Assembly (NCBI GenBank): GCA_003153875.1
Contig: PMBY01000495.1
Location: 12,410 to 33,506 of the forward strand
Length of the DNA stretch: 21,097 bases
Direction of reading: 5' to 3'
From: Myxococcales bacterium
GTDB lineage: Bacteria; Myxococcota; Polyangia; Fen-1088
In this document: one piece after another, positions 11,557-18,832 of the stretch
How positions within the stretch are numbered: the first letter of the stretch is position 1
Layout: each line of letters begins with the position of its first letter
The notes under the pieces: generated by a model
Databases searched by the model: none
The model's input: only the letters and a program-made list of their open reading frames with translations
What the model was told of the DNA's origin: nothing
Position numbers and translations under genes: made by a program

Positions 11557-14215
11557 GTGCGCGTCCCTTCGTCTCGATGGCCAGGAAGTCGGCGACAGTC
11601 GGCGCCGCGTTCGCTCGCCAGTAATCGAACAAACGCCCAGCCACTGCGTTAGCCGTGCCATTCAGACCGGCGAAGTACTCAACCAGAGCTTGCTTGTCGG
11701 CGTCGCTGGCCGTGGTGCCAGGCCGAACCCGGAGGCAGTGCCCTATCTGCGCCAGTGCGTCGGGTGCGTCAGTCAAACAGGGTACACCGGGTACACTTCG
11801 GGACACTGATTCTCGGTTAGTCTCTCGTGAGGATTCTTCTAGTCGGTTATCCGGAAACTGCTGTCCCGAAGTGTACCTCTGTACCAGCCCGACCCCACGC
11901 CAGCCGCGCACGGAGTCGTTCGACTCGGAGACCTTGGCCTCTATCGCGCCACGCTGGCGCAGCTGTTCGGCGAAGTCTCGCGGGCTCACGGGGTGTTCGC
12001 CTTCATGGTCGGCCCAAGATTCGTAAGCGGCGTACAAGGCGGCGCGTGAGACTCGGCAGTCGGGCGCGAACGTGCACCGCTCCGAAAAGAACGGACCCAG
12101 GCGGTCGGACTCGACCTTGTACGCGGTGGTAGCTGCGCGGACTTTGGCCGGTTGACCAAGCCCTTCTCGCTGCCAGGACTGGGCACCGCGCACAATCCAG
12201 GCCAGGATGCCGGGCGCCTCCAGCATGAGCTTCCGGCGTAAATCTTTGTCTTGACGGTCCTCTGGGATGCTCTTCTCTACTGGAATCACCCGCATCCGCA
12301 CCCACGTCGAGTTGTCCGGGTCGGAGACGACGGGCTTGTTGTTGCCCGTCATCCAAAGCTTCGCCGTCGGCCTGAACGCCGCGAAGTTTTCGCGCATTGC
12401 TCGGCCCGTAAGTGTGTCGTTTCCCGTCAGCGTCTTGAAGGTCGGCAGATCGAATCGTTGGCCGCGTGGCAATTCGGGGAACACAGCTAGTCGGGCGCCC
12501 TTGAGAACCATCTTGTCGCAGGGGTGAGTCTCGCCGCGCTTTTCCAACAATAGCGATGTCGGCGCCAGAACAGCATAGTCGCCAAACACATCTTGCATCG
12601 TCTCGACAAGTACACTCTTTCCGCCCGACGTGGGACCAAAGCCAAAGAAGGCCGCGCGTTCGCTACAGTCGCCCGTCGCCGAATAACCAAAAGCCTTTCC
12701 CAGCCATGGGATCGTTTCCGAATCAGTGATCACCTCTTGCAGAAACTGATCGAAGCGCGGGCACGTCGCCGATGGGTCGAACTTGACTGGCGCCAGTTTT
12801 GTGATCAGGTCCGACGGATTGTGGGGCTGCAACTGTCCACTCTTCAGATTGATTGTGCCGGTTAGGCAATTGAGCAGCCATGGGTCGGCGTCGAAGTGCG
12901 AAGAAAGGACCTTCAGTCCAGGTTCTGCCCTTGCCAGCTCGATCAACCGTTTGCGGCCCGGCAAAGCGTTGTAGGCTTTGGCCATCGCCATGCGCGCCTG
13001 AAATTGAGGATCGTTGCTGCCGTGCCGAATGCCGTCCTCTGCATACGCGCGTGAAACCAAGAGCGACTGTTCGAGCAGCCACACACCGGAGTGGTCTTTG
13101 ACGTAGCGCTGGCCGTTGAAGTAGTACCACTGACCTTCATCCGCGGCGAAGCGTGCGCGGTCCCGGATTTGGTCCCCGAATCGGCGGGCGGCCTCGGATT
13201 CGCTGAACCGATACTCACGCGCGGGCAATAACTCGGCGCCGATTGCGACGGGTTCGGCCTGTGCTACCTTGGGCGCTGCAAATGCAGCATCGATCTGCGC
13301 CTTGACCGCGGCTCGACCTTCATCTCGTGCGAGGTCGTCCATGTCCGTCGACTTCTCCGGCCGGTCGCCAGTCCAGACTGGCTTGACGAAGCGCGCCCGT
13401 GCTCCATCGGCGGCTTCCTGGCCGTGGGTGACGCCGGGGTTGCCATCTATCTTCCAGTCGTCGTCGCCGCAGATCAGAAGGTCTATCATCGGGTACTTCT
13501 TGACGATGGCCTTCGCCACAGACGGCTGATTGCCGGCATCGAAAGCCACCACCACGGGATCCCCAGTCGACTCGTGAACGGTTGCGCCGGTGCCGAAACC
13601 TTCAACCTGAACAACGCGCTCGTGAGACTTGCCCTCGATCTCTCCAATGATGAAGAAGTGTCCGATCTTTGCACTGCGGAATGTGAATTGCTTGGTTCCG
13701 TCTGGTGTGATTCGTTGTAGGCCATGGAGTCGCCCATTCACATCGAGTACGGGAACTAGAAGACGATCCTCGCCTTCCACGCGGTCAACGCGTGTGCCAT
13801 GTGAAAGGATGTTCTTCTTGTCCAGGTACGGATGTGGGCCTTCCTTGGCGGCGTTCCAGCGCTGCGTGTCTCTTGTCCGAGCTTCCGCCCGCTCCTGCGC
13901 CAGCTTGGTCTCGCGCCGCTTCTTGTCGGCCGCCTGGCGTGCAAGATGCTCGCGCCACTGTGCGGGGTCGACTTCAGACTCTGTGCGAGAGCACCAGTTC
14001 TCCCAGCCGATTCCGTCGGCGTGGTTCTGGTAGCCGCCGGCTGCGGGGTTATCTGAGTGGTAGAGATACGCGCCATCTTTCGTGCCTGGCTTGCCGTCAT
14101 TGGTGCGAAATCGGTGTATCTCGCCGTCCTGGATGATCTCCTCTGGCGACAGTCCGCGCGGAAGCATCGCCGCACGGAAGCGAGCAAGCGCGTCGGCCTG
14201 GTCGACGGGGTTCAT
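11549..14215 (-). CDS. P4-type primase/SF3 helicase (Toprim plus D5-like helicase)
   Basis: This encodes 888 aa; GAGGGCGGG lies just before ATG 14215 and the start overlaps the AlpA-like stop as ATGA. The N-terminal part has HPYLDKKNI and a Toprim domain with E205 (VQVEGFGTG) and the acidic GDDDW near 250-254. A D5_N-like linker (about 430-520) is followed by an SF3 helicase: Walker A GPTSGGKS (527-534), Walker B LAVFPELP (576-583) and sensor-1/motif C WMTGNN (621-626), then a winged-helix tail. This architecture is that of P4 alpha-type proteins of satellites and plasmids, which unwind an origin and prime replication. It implies that the element replicates autonomously after excision. The catalytic motifs look intact. 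Confidence 0.88.
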   Translation of the reverse strand: MNPVDQADALARFRAAMLPRGLSPEEIIQDGEIHRFRTNDGKPGTKDGAYLYHSDNPAAGGYQNHADGIGWENWCSRTESEVDPAQWREHLARQAADKKRRETKLAQERAEARTRDTQRWNAAKEGPHPYLDKKNILSHGTRVDRVEGEDRLLVPVLDVNGRLHGLQRITPDGTKQFTFRSAKIGHFFIIGEIEGKSHERVVQVEGFGTGATVHESTGDPVVVAFDAGNQPSVAKAIVKKYPMIDLLICGDDDWKIDGNPGVTHGQEAADGARARFVKPVWTGDRPEKSTDMDDLARDEGRAAVKAQIDAAFAAPKVAQAEPVAIGAELLPAREYRFSESEAARRFGDQIRDRARFAADEGQWYYFNGQRYVKDHSGVWLLEQSLLVSRAYAEDGIRHGSNDPQFQARMAMAKAYNALPGRKRLIELARAEPGLKVLSSHFDADPWLLNCLTGTINLKSGQLQPHNPSDLITKLAPVKFDPSATCPRFDQFLQEVITDSETIPWLGKAFGYSATGDCSERAAFFGFGPTSGGKSVLVETMQDVFGDYAVLAPTSLLLEKRGETHPCDKMVLKGARLAVFPELPRGQRFDLPTFKTLTGNDTLTGRAMRENFAAFRPTAKLWMTGNNKPVVSDPDNSTWVRMRVIPVEKSIPEDRQDKDLRRKLMLEAPGILAWIVRGAQSWQREGLGQPAKVRAATTAYKVESDRLGPFFSERCTFAPDCRVSRAALYAAYESWADHEGEHPVSPRDFAEQLRQRGAIEAKVSESNDSVRGWRGVGLVQRYTSGQQFPDNRLEESSRETNRESVSRSVPGVPCLTDAPDALAQIGHCLRVRPGTTASDADKQALVEYFAGLNGTANAVAGRLFDYWRANAAPTVADFLAIETKGRAHA

Positions 14216-14427
14216 GTTCCCGCCCTCGCCGTTCGCTCGGCGATTCTCGCACCCACCCATCCGTCGATCTCGTGCTCTGGCCACGCCACGCAACGCTGAC
14301 CAAGATGGCAAGGCTGTGGTGCCCGGCCTGCAGCGACCAGGGAATACCACGCGGACCTCCCGAGGGCTACGCGATGTAGAACATCAGGCAGGCGCAGCAG
14401 GCGGACTGGCGCGACGTCGGCGCTCAT
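14212..14427 (-). CDS. AlpA-like regulator/excisionase
   Basis: This encodes 71 aa. RLLRLPDVLHRVALGRSAWY, then SLVAAGRAPQPCHLGQRCVA and WPEHEIDGWVGARIAERTA, is the MerR-like winged helix of the AlpA family (prophage CP4-57 regulator). In P4-like islands AlpA proteins activate integrase expression or act as recombination directionality factors. Both its start and its stop overlap neighbouring genes by ATGA. Given the P4-type integrase, a role in excision is likely, and the GGGGGTA region is a plausible target. Confidence 0.8.
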   Translation of the reverse strand: MSADVAPVRLLRLPDVLHRVALGRSAWYSLVAAGRAPQPCHLGQRCVAWPEHEIDGWVGARIAERTARAGT

Positions 14428-14642
14428 GGGCGTGGCTCCGACGGCGCGGCCGTGGCCAAGGCCAACTGAATTTGCAGCCGAGTTCCTTGGTGCAATCGGA
14501 CGCCAGCAAGGCCGCGGGCCAGGGCATGACTGTTGAGCCGCAGCCGTCGCGCCGCCGAGAAGAGAGGCTCAGAACCAACCAGCCGCCGCAATGCTTCGAT
14601 TTCAGAAGAGCTGAGCGGCGTTTGCGCGTTTGTATTTTCCAC
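14424..14642 (-). CDS. Small HTH-like element protein
   Basis: This encodes 72 aa from a GTG start, with the stop overlapping the AlpA-like ATG. SSSEIEALRRLVGSEPLFSA, then ARRLRLNSHALARGLAGVRL and HQGTRLQIQLALA, resembles small DNA-binding proteins of mobile elements with 'aar.Lgvs..tlaRalaG..vh.gt...i..ala'. It may be a repressor or copy-control protein of the replication operon. There is no clear Shine-Dalgarno. The function is inferred only from the fold. Confidence 0.6.
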   Translation of the reverse strand: MENTNAQTPLSSSEIEALRRLVGSEPLFSAARRLRLNSHALARGLAGVRLHQGTRLQIQLALATAAPSEPRP

Positions 14643-14706
14643 AAATCCATTAGGGACTCGCAGAATCGCGACGGCAATCCCTCGGCCGCGCTATCACCGA
14701 AGTCCG

Positions 14707-15501
14707 CTAGCGGATTTCCGTGTTTGTTGGGCTCTTGTTCTTCAGCCCGCGTTTTCTCACGTGCCACCGGACGCACTCGGGGGTGCGAGTCGGCCTCAAG
14801 TGTTTTCTGACGTACGCGACCCGTTTTGCATCATCGGGGCTGGTGCATTCCTTCCAAAGACGTTCGACTTTATCGCCGGTGGCTTTCCCTCGCTGCGCGT
14901 TCCCGTTCACGGCGCCGCGCCTGAGCTTGGCGAGCAATGCCTTCAATTCCCCCGACTGTTCTATCTCTTGGGCCATCCGCTCAGCCTTGCTGACCGCTCG
15001 GTCGAATTTTCGCTTTCCCTTCTCGGTCAGCGGGCCGGCGTTTAGATATTCGAGCGCACCCGCCGCATAGTCCAGACACATCGATCCGATGCTGGCGAGG
15101 GTGTAGAGGCGCGAGAACTTGGGATGCTTCCTCGCCGTTGCCCAGCAGGCGTCGTCCTCGACCCTCCCAAGGGCGAGCCTGACGCGCATTTGAAGGTCGG
15201 GCGGGAACTGGACCAGGTCTGGGTGATAGGGCCGGACTTCGGTGATCGACGCTTCGCAGTCCTTTGCAAACTCTTCGTCCTCCTCCAATCCTTTGCGCCA
15301 GTCATCGACAGCCGCCTCTCCGTACCGCCTCGCCATGGCGATAGATACCTCAATGTCGGGGCGCCCGCGCTTGCCTCTGGGACTCGCCGCCCCCTGCCCG
15401 GCCTCGCTACGCGCCGGGGCCTCAATCGTCGTTCCTGCGTTGACTGGCGTCGCCTGGCGTGGGGCCTTCGGGGGTTCCTTCGTCTTCGCTGCGGGCTTCA
15501 C
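14707..15501 (-). CDS. Uncharacterised 264-aa protein, first gene of the operon
   Basis: The GTG at 15501 has AGGGAG about 7 bases upstream. The first ~45 residues are Lys/Pro/Ala-rich and disordered-looking (PAAKTKEPPKAPRQATPVNA). A helical, charged body follows, including MARRYGEAAVDDWRKGLEED and VRLALGRVEDDACWATARKH, and a basic C-terminus (ECVRWHVRKRGLKNKSPTNT). I recognise no domain. It leads the element operon behind the -10-like TATACT at 15609-15614, and 64 bases separate it from the HTH gene. The basic tails suggest DNA or RNA binding. The stop codon sits inside the palindrome TCCGCTAGCGGA (14703-14714). Confidence 0.65.
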   Translation of the reverse strand: MKPAAKTKEPPKAPRQATPVNAGTTIEAPARSEAGQGAASPRGKRGRPDIEVSIAMARRYGEAAVDDWRKGLEEDEEFAKDCEASITEVRPYHPDLVQFPPDLQMRVRLALGRVEDDACWATARKHPKFSRLYTLASIGSMCLDYAAGALEYLNAGPLTEKGKRKFDRAVSKAERMAQEIEQSGELKALLAKLRRGAVNGNAQRGKATGDKVERLWKECTSPDDAKRVAYVRKHLRPTRTPECVRWHVRKRGLKNKSPTNTEIR

Positions 15502-15670
15502 GATCCACTCCCTGCATCCCCGTTTCTGAAAGAAGAGTGGGCTGGGCCAGCGGGGAATGCGCGCCGGCCCGCGGCTCGGAGATCAAGCCGACCCGCTGCC
15601 CAGCTACTAGTATATCTTATCTGCTGCGGCGCAGCGTGGCCGCCTCAGTCGCGCGCAGCCGGCCGCCGGG
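15502..15670. promoter_or_regulatory. Intergenic region with putative element-operon promoter
   Basis: There is no gene here. An AT-rich island in otherwise GC-rich DNA contains TATACT on the minus strand (15614-15609), a good -10 for the operon starting at GTG 15501; no clear -35 is visible, so an activator may be needed. Next to it are the palindrome TACTAGTA (15605-15612) and the hairpin GCTGC-GGC-GCAGC (15623-15635). Confidence 0.4.
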
Positions 15671-15865
15671 CTACCGACTCGTCAGGCAGCCGTAGGCGAG
15701 GTACAAGCCCAGCACCACGACGGCCAGCAAGATCCCGATGACATGGATCGGGTCCTTCAGGTTGATCCCACCGGCCGCCTTGAATTGATGGCCGCATTGT
15801 GGGCAGGCGGCCGCCTCAGACGACACGTCACGCGAGCAGGTCGGACATTTCACTAGGTTTGCCAT
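15671..15865 (-). CDS. Zinc-ribbon membrane protein
   Basis: This encodes 64 aa; AGGGG lies 4 bases before the ATG. The N-terminal zinc ribbon has C7-x2-C10 and C21-x2-C24 (CPTC and CPQCGHQF), followed by a single membrane segment at about 41-60 (HVIGILLAVVVLGLYLAYGC). Such proteins are common and uncharacterised; the ribbon is expected in the cytoplasm. It lies 6 bases after the SHOCT-domain gene on the same strand, so the two form an operon. Confidence 0.7.
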   Translation of the reverse strand: MANLVKCPTCSRDVSSEAAACPQCGHQFKAAGGINLKDPIHVIGILLAVVVLGLYLAYGCLTSR

Positions 15866-15871
15866 CGTCCC

Positions 15872-16780
15872 CTACTGCCCCAACATCCGTTGCAGATTTC
15901 GTTGGGTTTCCTCCATCTGGCTGCGGGCTTCGTCTGCGCTGCGCTGGAACTGCTGCTGCACGGCGGTGGCCCTCTCGTTGATCACCCAGTTCACGCCGAC
16001 ATCAGCCCCGCCGAACAGCAGCGCCAGACCCACCGCTGCGCCAGTCAGACGACGTGCCTTCGGGGCCATGGCCAGCCGAGAATGGAAGTAGGCCGGAAAA
16101 GCCACAACCCACAGCAAGAGCAGAAAGACTGCCCAGACCAGCGGTCCATGCTTGGCCGACGATGTTGCGGGCGCGGTGTCCTTTCCGAATCCGAGGCGCG
16201 CGGCGTCGATGGCCACCAGGAATGCGCTGCCCAGCAACACCAACGCGGTAGCGGCATAGGCGAGATTCTGGGCGCCGTCGATCACCGACCGCGCCTCGAA
16301 AAGACGGAATTCTCCCGAGATGCGGCTCCAGGCGAACCAAAGCGGCACGATACCTGCCAACGGCAGCAGCAAGATCAAGATGCTCAAGACATCCGACGCC
16401 TCCGCAACCTTCGCCGGGGCGGTCACGCCTTCGCCGGCCAAGACGCGAGCCTTGGCCGTCTCGTATTCATGGGCCGACAACGCCCCGCTGTCGTGCAGTT
16501 GCTTCAGCTTCGTGATCTCGTCAGCAATGCCCATCGCATGCTCCTTCCGTTCGTAGGACGGCGCTGGTTCGGCGGCTGTGCTGGTTTTCGGCACTACCCC
16601 ACCATTTCCCAACTGCGAAAGCTGACGCTTCTTCTTGGCCTCCTTCAGGAGATAGTTCAACAGACACAAGACGCCGATAATCAGCAGTATGGGAATCAGC
16701 ATGCTGCCGAGTGCACTGCCCGGAGGCGATGAACCCGAAGACGATGCCTGGGCCAATGAGACGAGGTATCTAGATGCCAT
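15872..16780 (-). CDS. Multi-spanning SHOCT-domain membrane protein
   Basis: This encodes 302 aa. A first membrane helix is at about 27-45 (MLIPILLIIGVLCLLNYLLK). A SHOCT domain follows at about 86-114 (EITKLKQLHDSGALSAHEYE and then TAKARVLAG), then four more membrane segments (about 130-150, 172-196, 212-232, 242-265) and a C-terminal amphipathic coil (FQRSADEARSQMEETQRNLQ). SHOCT is a short oligomerisation helix pair often attached to membrane proteins. A strong Shine-Dalgarno (GAAGGAG) stands 6 bases before an internal ATG at 16534 (MGIADEI), so a 220-aa product without the first helix is also likely, or the true gene starts there. Function unknown. Confidence 0.65.
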   Translation of the reverse strand: MASRYLVSLAQASSSGSSPPGSALGSMLIPILLIIGVLCLLNYLLKEAKKKRQLSQLGNGGVVPKTSTAAEPAPSYERKEHAMGIADEITKLKQLHDSGALSAHEYETAKARVLAGEGVTAPAKVAEASDVLSILILLLPLAGIVPLWFAWSRISGEFRLFEARSVIDGAQNLAYAATALVLLGSAFLVAIDAARLGFGKDTAPATSSAKHGPLVWAVFLLLLWVVAFPAYFHSRLAMAPKARRLTGAAVGLALLFGGADVGVNWVINERATAVQQQFQRSADEARSQMEETQRNLQRMLGQ

Positions 16781-16807
16781 GCGGCCATTGTCGCCCCGCG
16801 CGGGCCT

Positions 16808-17109
16808 CGCTGCAACCCCCGCAGGCCCTTACGACATTTTGAGCCGTGGTCAGGATGGCCACCTGCCTCTAGCGTCGCCGTCCAGTGGCCCTGGATTTTC
16901 CACGATTCTGCAAGGCTTTCGGGCGGCACGTTCGCACGCTCCGAGAGGCCCGCAGTCTCACACAAGAAGACATGATGGACCTTGGCTTCAGCCTCCGGCA
17001 CTACCAGCGCATCGAAGCGGGTCGCTCGGTCACCCTTCGCACCGTGTGGAAACTGGCCAAGGCGTTTAGGGTACAGCCGCGGGAGATCCTGCCCCCGTCC
17101 GCCCCGTAA
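16808..17109 (+). repeat. Right arm of the ~300-bp inverted duplication
   Basis: This matches 2034-1743 (minus strand) from CGCTGCAACCCC to the end of the XRE gene. The segment 16828-16879 is identical to 1964-2015 over all 52 bases, whereas the coding portion shows scattered, mainly third-position changes. Confidence 0.75.
16885..17109 (+). CDS. Small XRE-family HTH regulator (right copy)
   Basis: This encodes 74 aa from a GTG start; an in-frame TAG a few codons upstream excludes a longer form. The HTH core (SLTQEDMMDLGFSLRHYQRI and then EAGRSVTLRTVWKLAKAF) is identical to the gene at 1743-1958 apart from single substitutions, and the protein ends three residues later (SAP). It diverges from the SHOCT gene at 16780, so the conserved leader lies in the shared upstream DNA, as the left copy's does with the lipoprotein gene. 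Both XRE copies could therefore control a divergent cell-envelope gene. There is no Shine-Dalgarno. Confidence 0.75.
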   Translation: MALDFPRFCKAFGRHVRTLREARSLTQEDMMDLGFSLRHYQRIEAGRSVTLRTVWKLAKAFRVQPREILPPSAP

Positions 17110-17172
17110 CGGCCGCGCGCAGTTCGCCACGCGACCTCGGCGGCAGGCGAGGCTTCACCCCGTGTCGCAGTG

Positions 17173-17218
17173 GAAACGCGCGTTGGGCGTGCGGCAACGC
17201 AGCTACACGCGCGTTTTC
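17173..17218. terminator. Imperfect hairpin downstream of the right XRE gene
   Basis: GAAACGCGCGT (17173-17183) pairs with ACGCGCGTTTTC (17207-17218) with one bulged base and a 23-base loop. The short T-run lies within the stem. It stands about 60 bases after the XRE stop, so it may be a transcription terminator, but the long loop weakens the case. Confidence 0.35.
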
Positions 17219-17250
17219 AGCCACGCCCGCCGACGCGGGCCGCGATCCCC

Positions 17251-17285
17251 GGGTGGTGCGGAGCCTGCCGGGTGATGCGGAGCCT
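17251..17285 (+). repeat. Two-copy tandem repeat, 19-bp period
   Basis: GGGTGGTGCGGAGCCT (17251-17266) and GGGTGATGCGGAGCCT (17270-17285) differ by one base. The remainder of the 17110-17386 gap holds the hairpin above and no gene. The repeat is about 100 bases before the downstream ATG at 17387 and could be a regulator site. Confidence 0.45.
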
Positions 17286-17386
17286 ATCGTAGCAAGAGGC
17301 GCAGTGTTACGATGTGGTGGCCTTTTGCGAGGTTCCGCCCATGTCGGACGGGCTGGGCAGGATGAAGGGCACAGGGAGACACACCG

Positions 17387-18352
17387 ATGAGCGACAATGA
17401 GGCAAGCGCGGCCACGGAAGCGAAGAAATGCCCATTCTGTGCCGAGACGATCAAGGCGGAGGCCATCAAGTGCCGCTTCTGTGGCAGCATGTTGGACCCG
17501 CTGCCCACGCCTGCGAGACCGGCCAACACTGTTGGCGGTGGCCCCCGGCGTTCTGCCCGCAGACGCAGGCTCCGTCTCGTGGCTGCCGGGTTCGGCGTCC
17601 TGCTCGTCGGGGGACTAGTCACCGCTCTTGCCAGCTACTCGACGATGAAGACGGGTCTGACGCGAGCACGTTTCAACCTCTCCAGAGTCTTGATGAAGGA
17701 AAAGGCGGAGGTCGATGCATACCTTGGAGCGCCAGTTTGCTACTACGACAAGGACGATCTCTGCCAGCGCGAGCCACCCGATCTGGATAACTCACCTCTT
17801 CTCCCCCTGTCCGTGGAGTATCGCTTTGATGGCAAGGTAGTACGTCTGTCCTATTTTCAGGGGCGGGTGATCATGATTTTCGTTCGTGGCGGCCATGACC
17901 CAAACGAACTACGTCGCTGGTTTGGCATTGGCGAGATGCGCGAGGTGCTGATTGGACAGGAAACTTTTGTGGTCGATCCCGGAGACGGCGCCAGCGCGGC
18001 GTTTTCCATAAGGAACAAGGCAGTGCTGTCGGCCTTGGAGAAAGGCTTCCGGGAAGGCGCAAGGAAAGACCTGGCAAGGACCCTGTTCGTCAAGCTTCAA
18101 GAGTCGGGCATGGGTCAACTGCTTCAGGGGGCGTTTGCGATTGGCGCAGATGCCACGACTCTAAGGTTCGTCGTGACGGAGAAGTGCGACGAGGTCTGTC
18201 GGGAGAGAATCCGGACAGTGGCATCAACCGGGGACATATCGAACATGCTGGTCTCCCGGGGATTCAGGCGTTTCGAGGTTGCAGGCGCAGGGTACTCTGC
18301 GCCGCTCTTGGAGGCAGCATTGGATTCCAACCCGAGCGCACGCTCACCGTGA
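17387..18352 (+). CDS. Zinc-ribbon single-pass membrane protein, unknown
   Basis: This encodes 321 aa; AGGGAG lies about 10 bases before the ATG. The N-terminal zinc ribbon has C15-x2-C18 and C29-x2-C32 (CPFC and CRFCGSMLD). A basic RRSARRRRLR stretch precedes one membrane helix at about 64-84 (VAAGFGVLLVGGLVTALASY). The ~235-residue domain beyond, presumably periplasmic, begins with a helical segment and a VDAYLGAPVCYYDKDDLC motif, and contains further Cys (CDEVC). The layout resembles sensors or envelope proteins of Myxococcota. It is the last gene before the right attachment site, so it is likely cargo of the element. Function unknown. Confidence 0.65.
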   Translation: MSDNEASAATEAKKCPFCAETIKAEAIKCRFCGSMLDPLPTPARPANTVGGGPRRSARRRRLRLVAAGFGVLLVGGLVTALASYSTMKTGLTRARFNLSRVLMKEKAEVDAYLGAPVCYYDKDDLCQREPPDLDNSPLLPLSVEYRFDGKVVRLSYFQGRVIMIFVRGGHDPNELRRWFGIGEMREVLIGQETFVVDPGDGASAAFSIRNKAVLSALEKGFREGARKDLARTLFVKLQESGMGQLLQGAFAIGADATTLRFVVTEKCDEVCRERIRTVASTGDISNMLVSRGFRRFEVAGAGYSAPLLEAALDSNPSARSP

Positions 18353-18412
18353 CGCTTCCGCGGCCAGCAGGGAAGGGAAGTTGCCCACGGGCAGGGCAAG
18401 CGCCCAAGGGCT

Positions 18413-18431
18413 GGGGGTATAGACGGGGGTA
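18413..18431 (+). repeat. Right-end GGGGGTA pair, 12-bp period
   Basis: GGGGGTA-tagac-GGGGGTA lies about 55 bp from the right attachment repeat. It has the same motif, orientation and period as 3839-3857 next to the left end. This is where integrase arm-type sites would be expected. Confidence 0.6.
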
Positions 18432-18485
18432 TGTTCCTTGACGCGGTATGAAGACTGCCTATGATGGCGAGTGGTTACGCGGTCC

Positions 18486-18502
18486 GTTCAATCCCGGGGG
18501 CC
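18486..18502 (+). repeat. Right attachment repeat (copy of tRNA-Thr 3' region)
   Basis: GTTCAATCCCGGGGGCC is identical to 3700-3716; it is followed by GCTCCA, against GGCTCCA in the tRNA. The copy lacks the 5' half of the tRNA and one acceptor base, so it cannot encode a tRNA. It lies 13 bases from the end of the yggU coding region. Confidence 0.8.
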
Positions 18503-18515
18503 GCTCCAAGCAAGT

Positions 18516-18812
18516 TCAGATTTTCGCGATCAATTCTTTGGCAGCCGCGGCCGTGACCCCGGCGATGCGCACCGTCTTTCGCTTGCCGGTTTCACCGCGA
18601 AGAATGGTCACCGCCGAGCGGGGCACGCCGAATGTTTTGGCCAGGACTCGTTGCACGGCTTCGTTGGCCTTGCCCTCCACAGGCGGGGCGTTCACCGACA
18701 CCTTGAGCCTGTCACCCTTGACCGGTCCCACGCCTTCGCGCGGACAGCGCGGCTGTACCACAATGTCGAGCGTGGCCGCGCCGTCTTTCTCGCCTACTCT
18801 CAGTTCGGCCAT
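18516..18812 (-). CDS. DUF167/YggU family protein (UPF0235)
   Basis: This encodes 98 aa. TLDIVVQPRCPREGVGPVKG, then DRLKVSVNAPPVEGKANEAV QRVLAKTFGVPRSAVTILRG and ETGKRKTVRIAGVT, is the full DUF167 fold: two strands, the conserved 'aPPveGkAN.a' helix start and 'G..sR.K.v.i'. The family's role is unknown although it is widely conserved. The gene follows leuS by 20 bases on the same strand and probably shares its transcript. Its stop is close to the right attachment repeat, so the element inserted between this gene and the tRNA without damaging it. Confidence 0.9.
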   Translation of the reverse strand: MAELRVGEKDGAATLDIVVQPRCPREGVGPVKGDRLKVSVNAPPVEGKANEAVQRVLAKTFGVPRSAVTILRGETGKRKTVRIAGVTAAAAKELIAKI

Positions 18813-18832
18813 GGTCGATCAGGGACTATTTT

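Larger units (their letters stand above)
3700..18502. mobile_element. Integrated element at tRNA-Thr (about 14.8 kb), satellite-like
   Basis: The element is bounded by the tRNA 3' sequence at 3700-3716 and its copy at 18486-18502. Inside are a P4-type integrase next to the tRNA, GGGGGTA repeat pairs near both ends, an AlpA-like regulator, a P4-type primase-helicase, a terminase-small-like protein, a lone baseplate-J-like protein and a topoisomerase VIII-like fusion, followed by membrane-protein cargo. There are no head, portal, large terminase or tail-tube genes and no conjugation genes. It is therefore neither a complete phage nor an ICE. A phage satellite or a plasmid-like integrative element fits best. 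Confidence 0.78.

Noticed and set aside
14703..14714. Palindrome TCCGCTAGCGGA at the end of the 264-aa gene
   Set aside because: It is a 12-bp dyad containing the stop codon, with no loop or T-run; too little to call an operator or terminator.
15890..16732. 280-aa plus-strand open frame
   Set aside because: It is antisense to the SHOCT membrane protein; no domain and an implausible Gln/Arg/His-rich composition.
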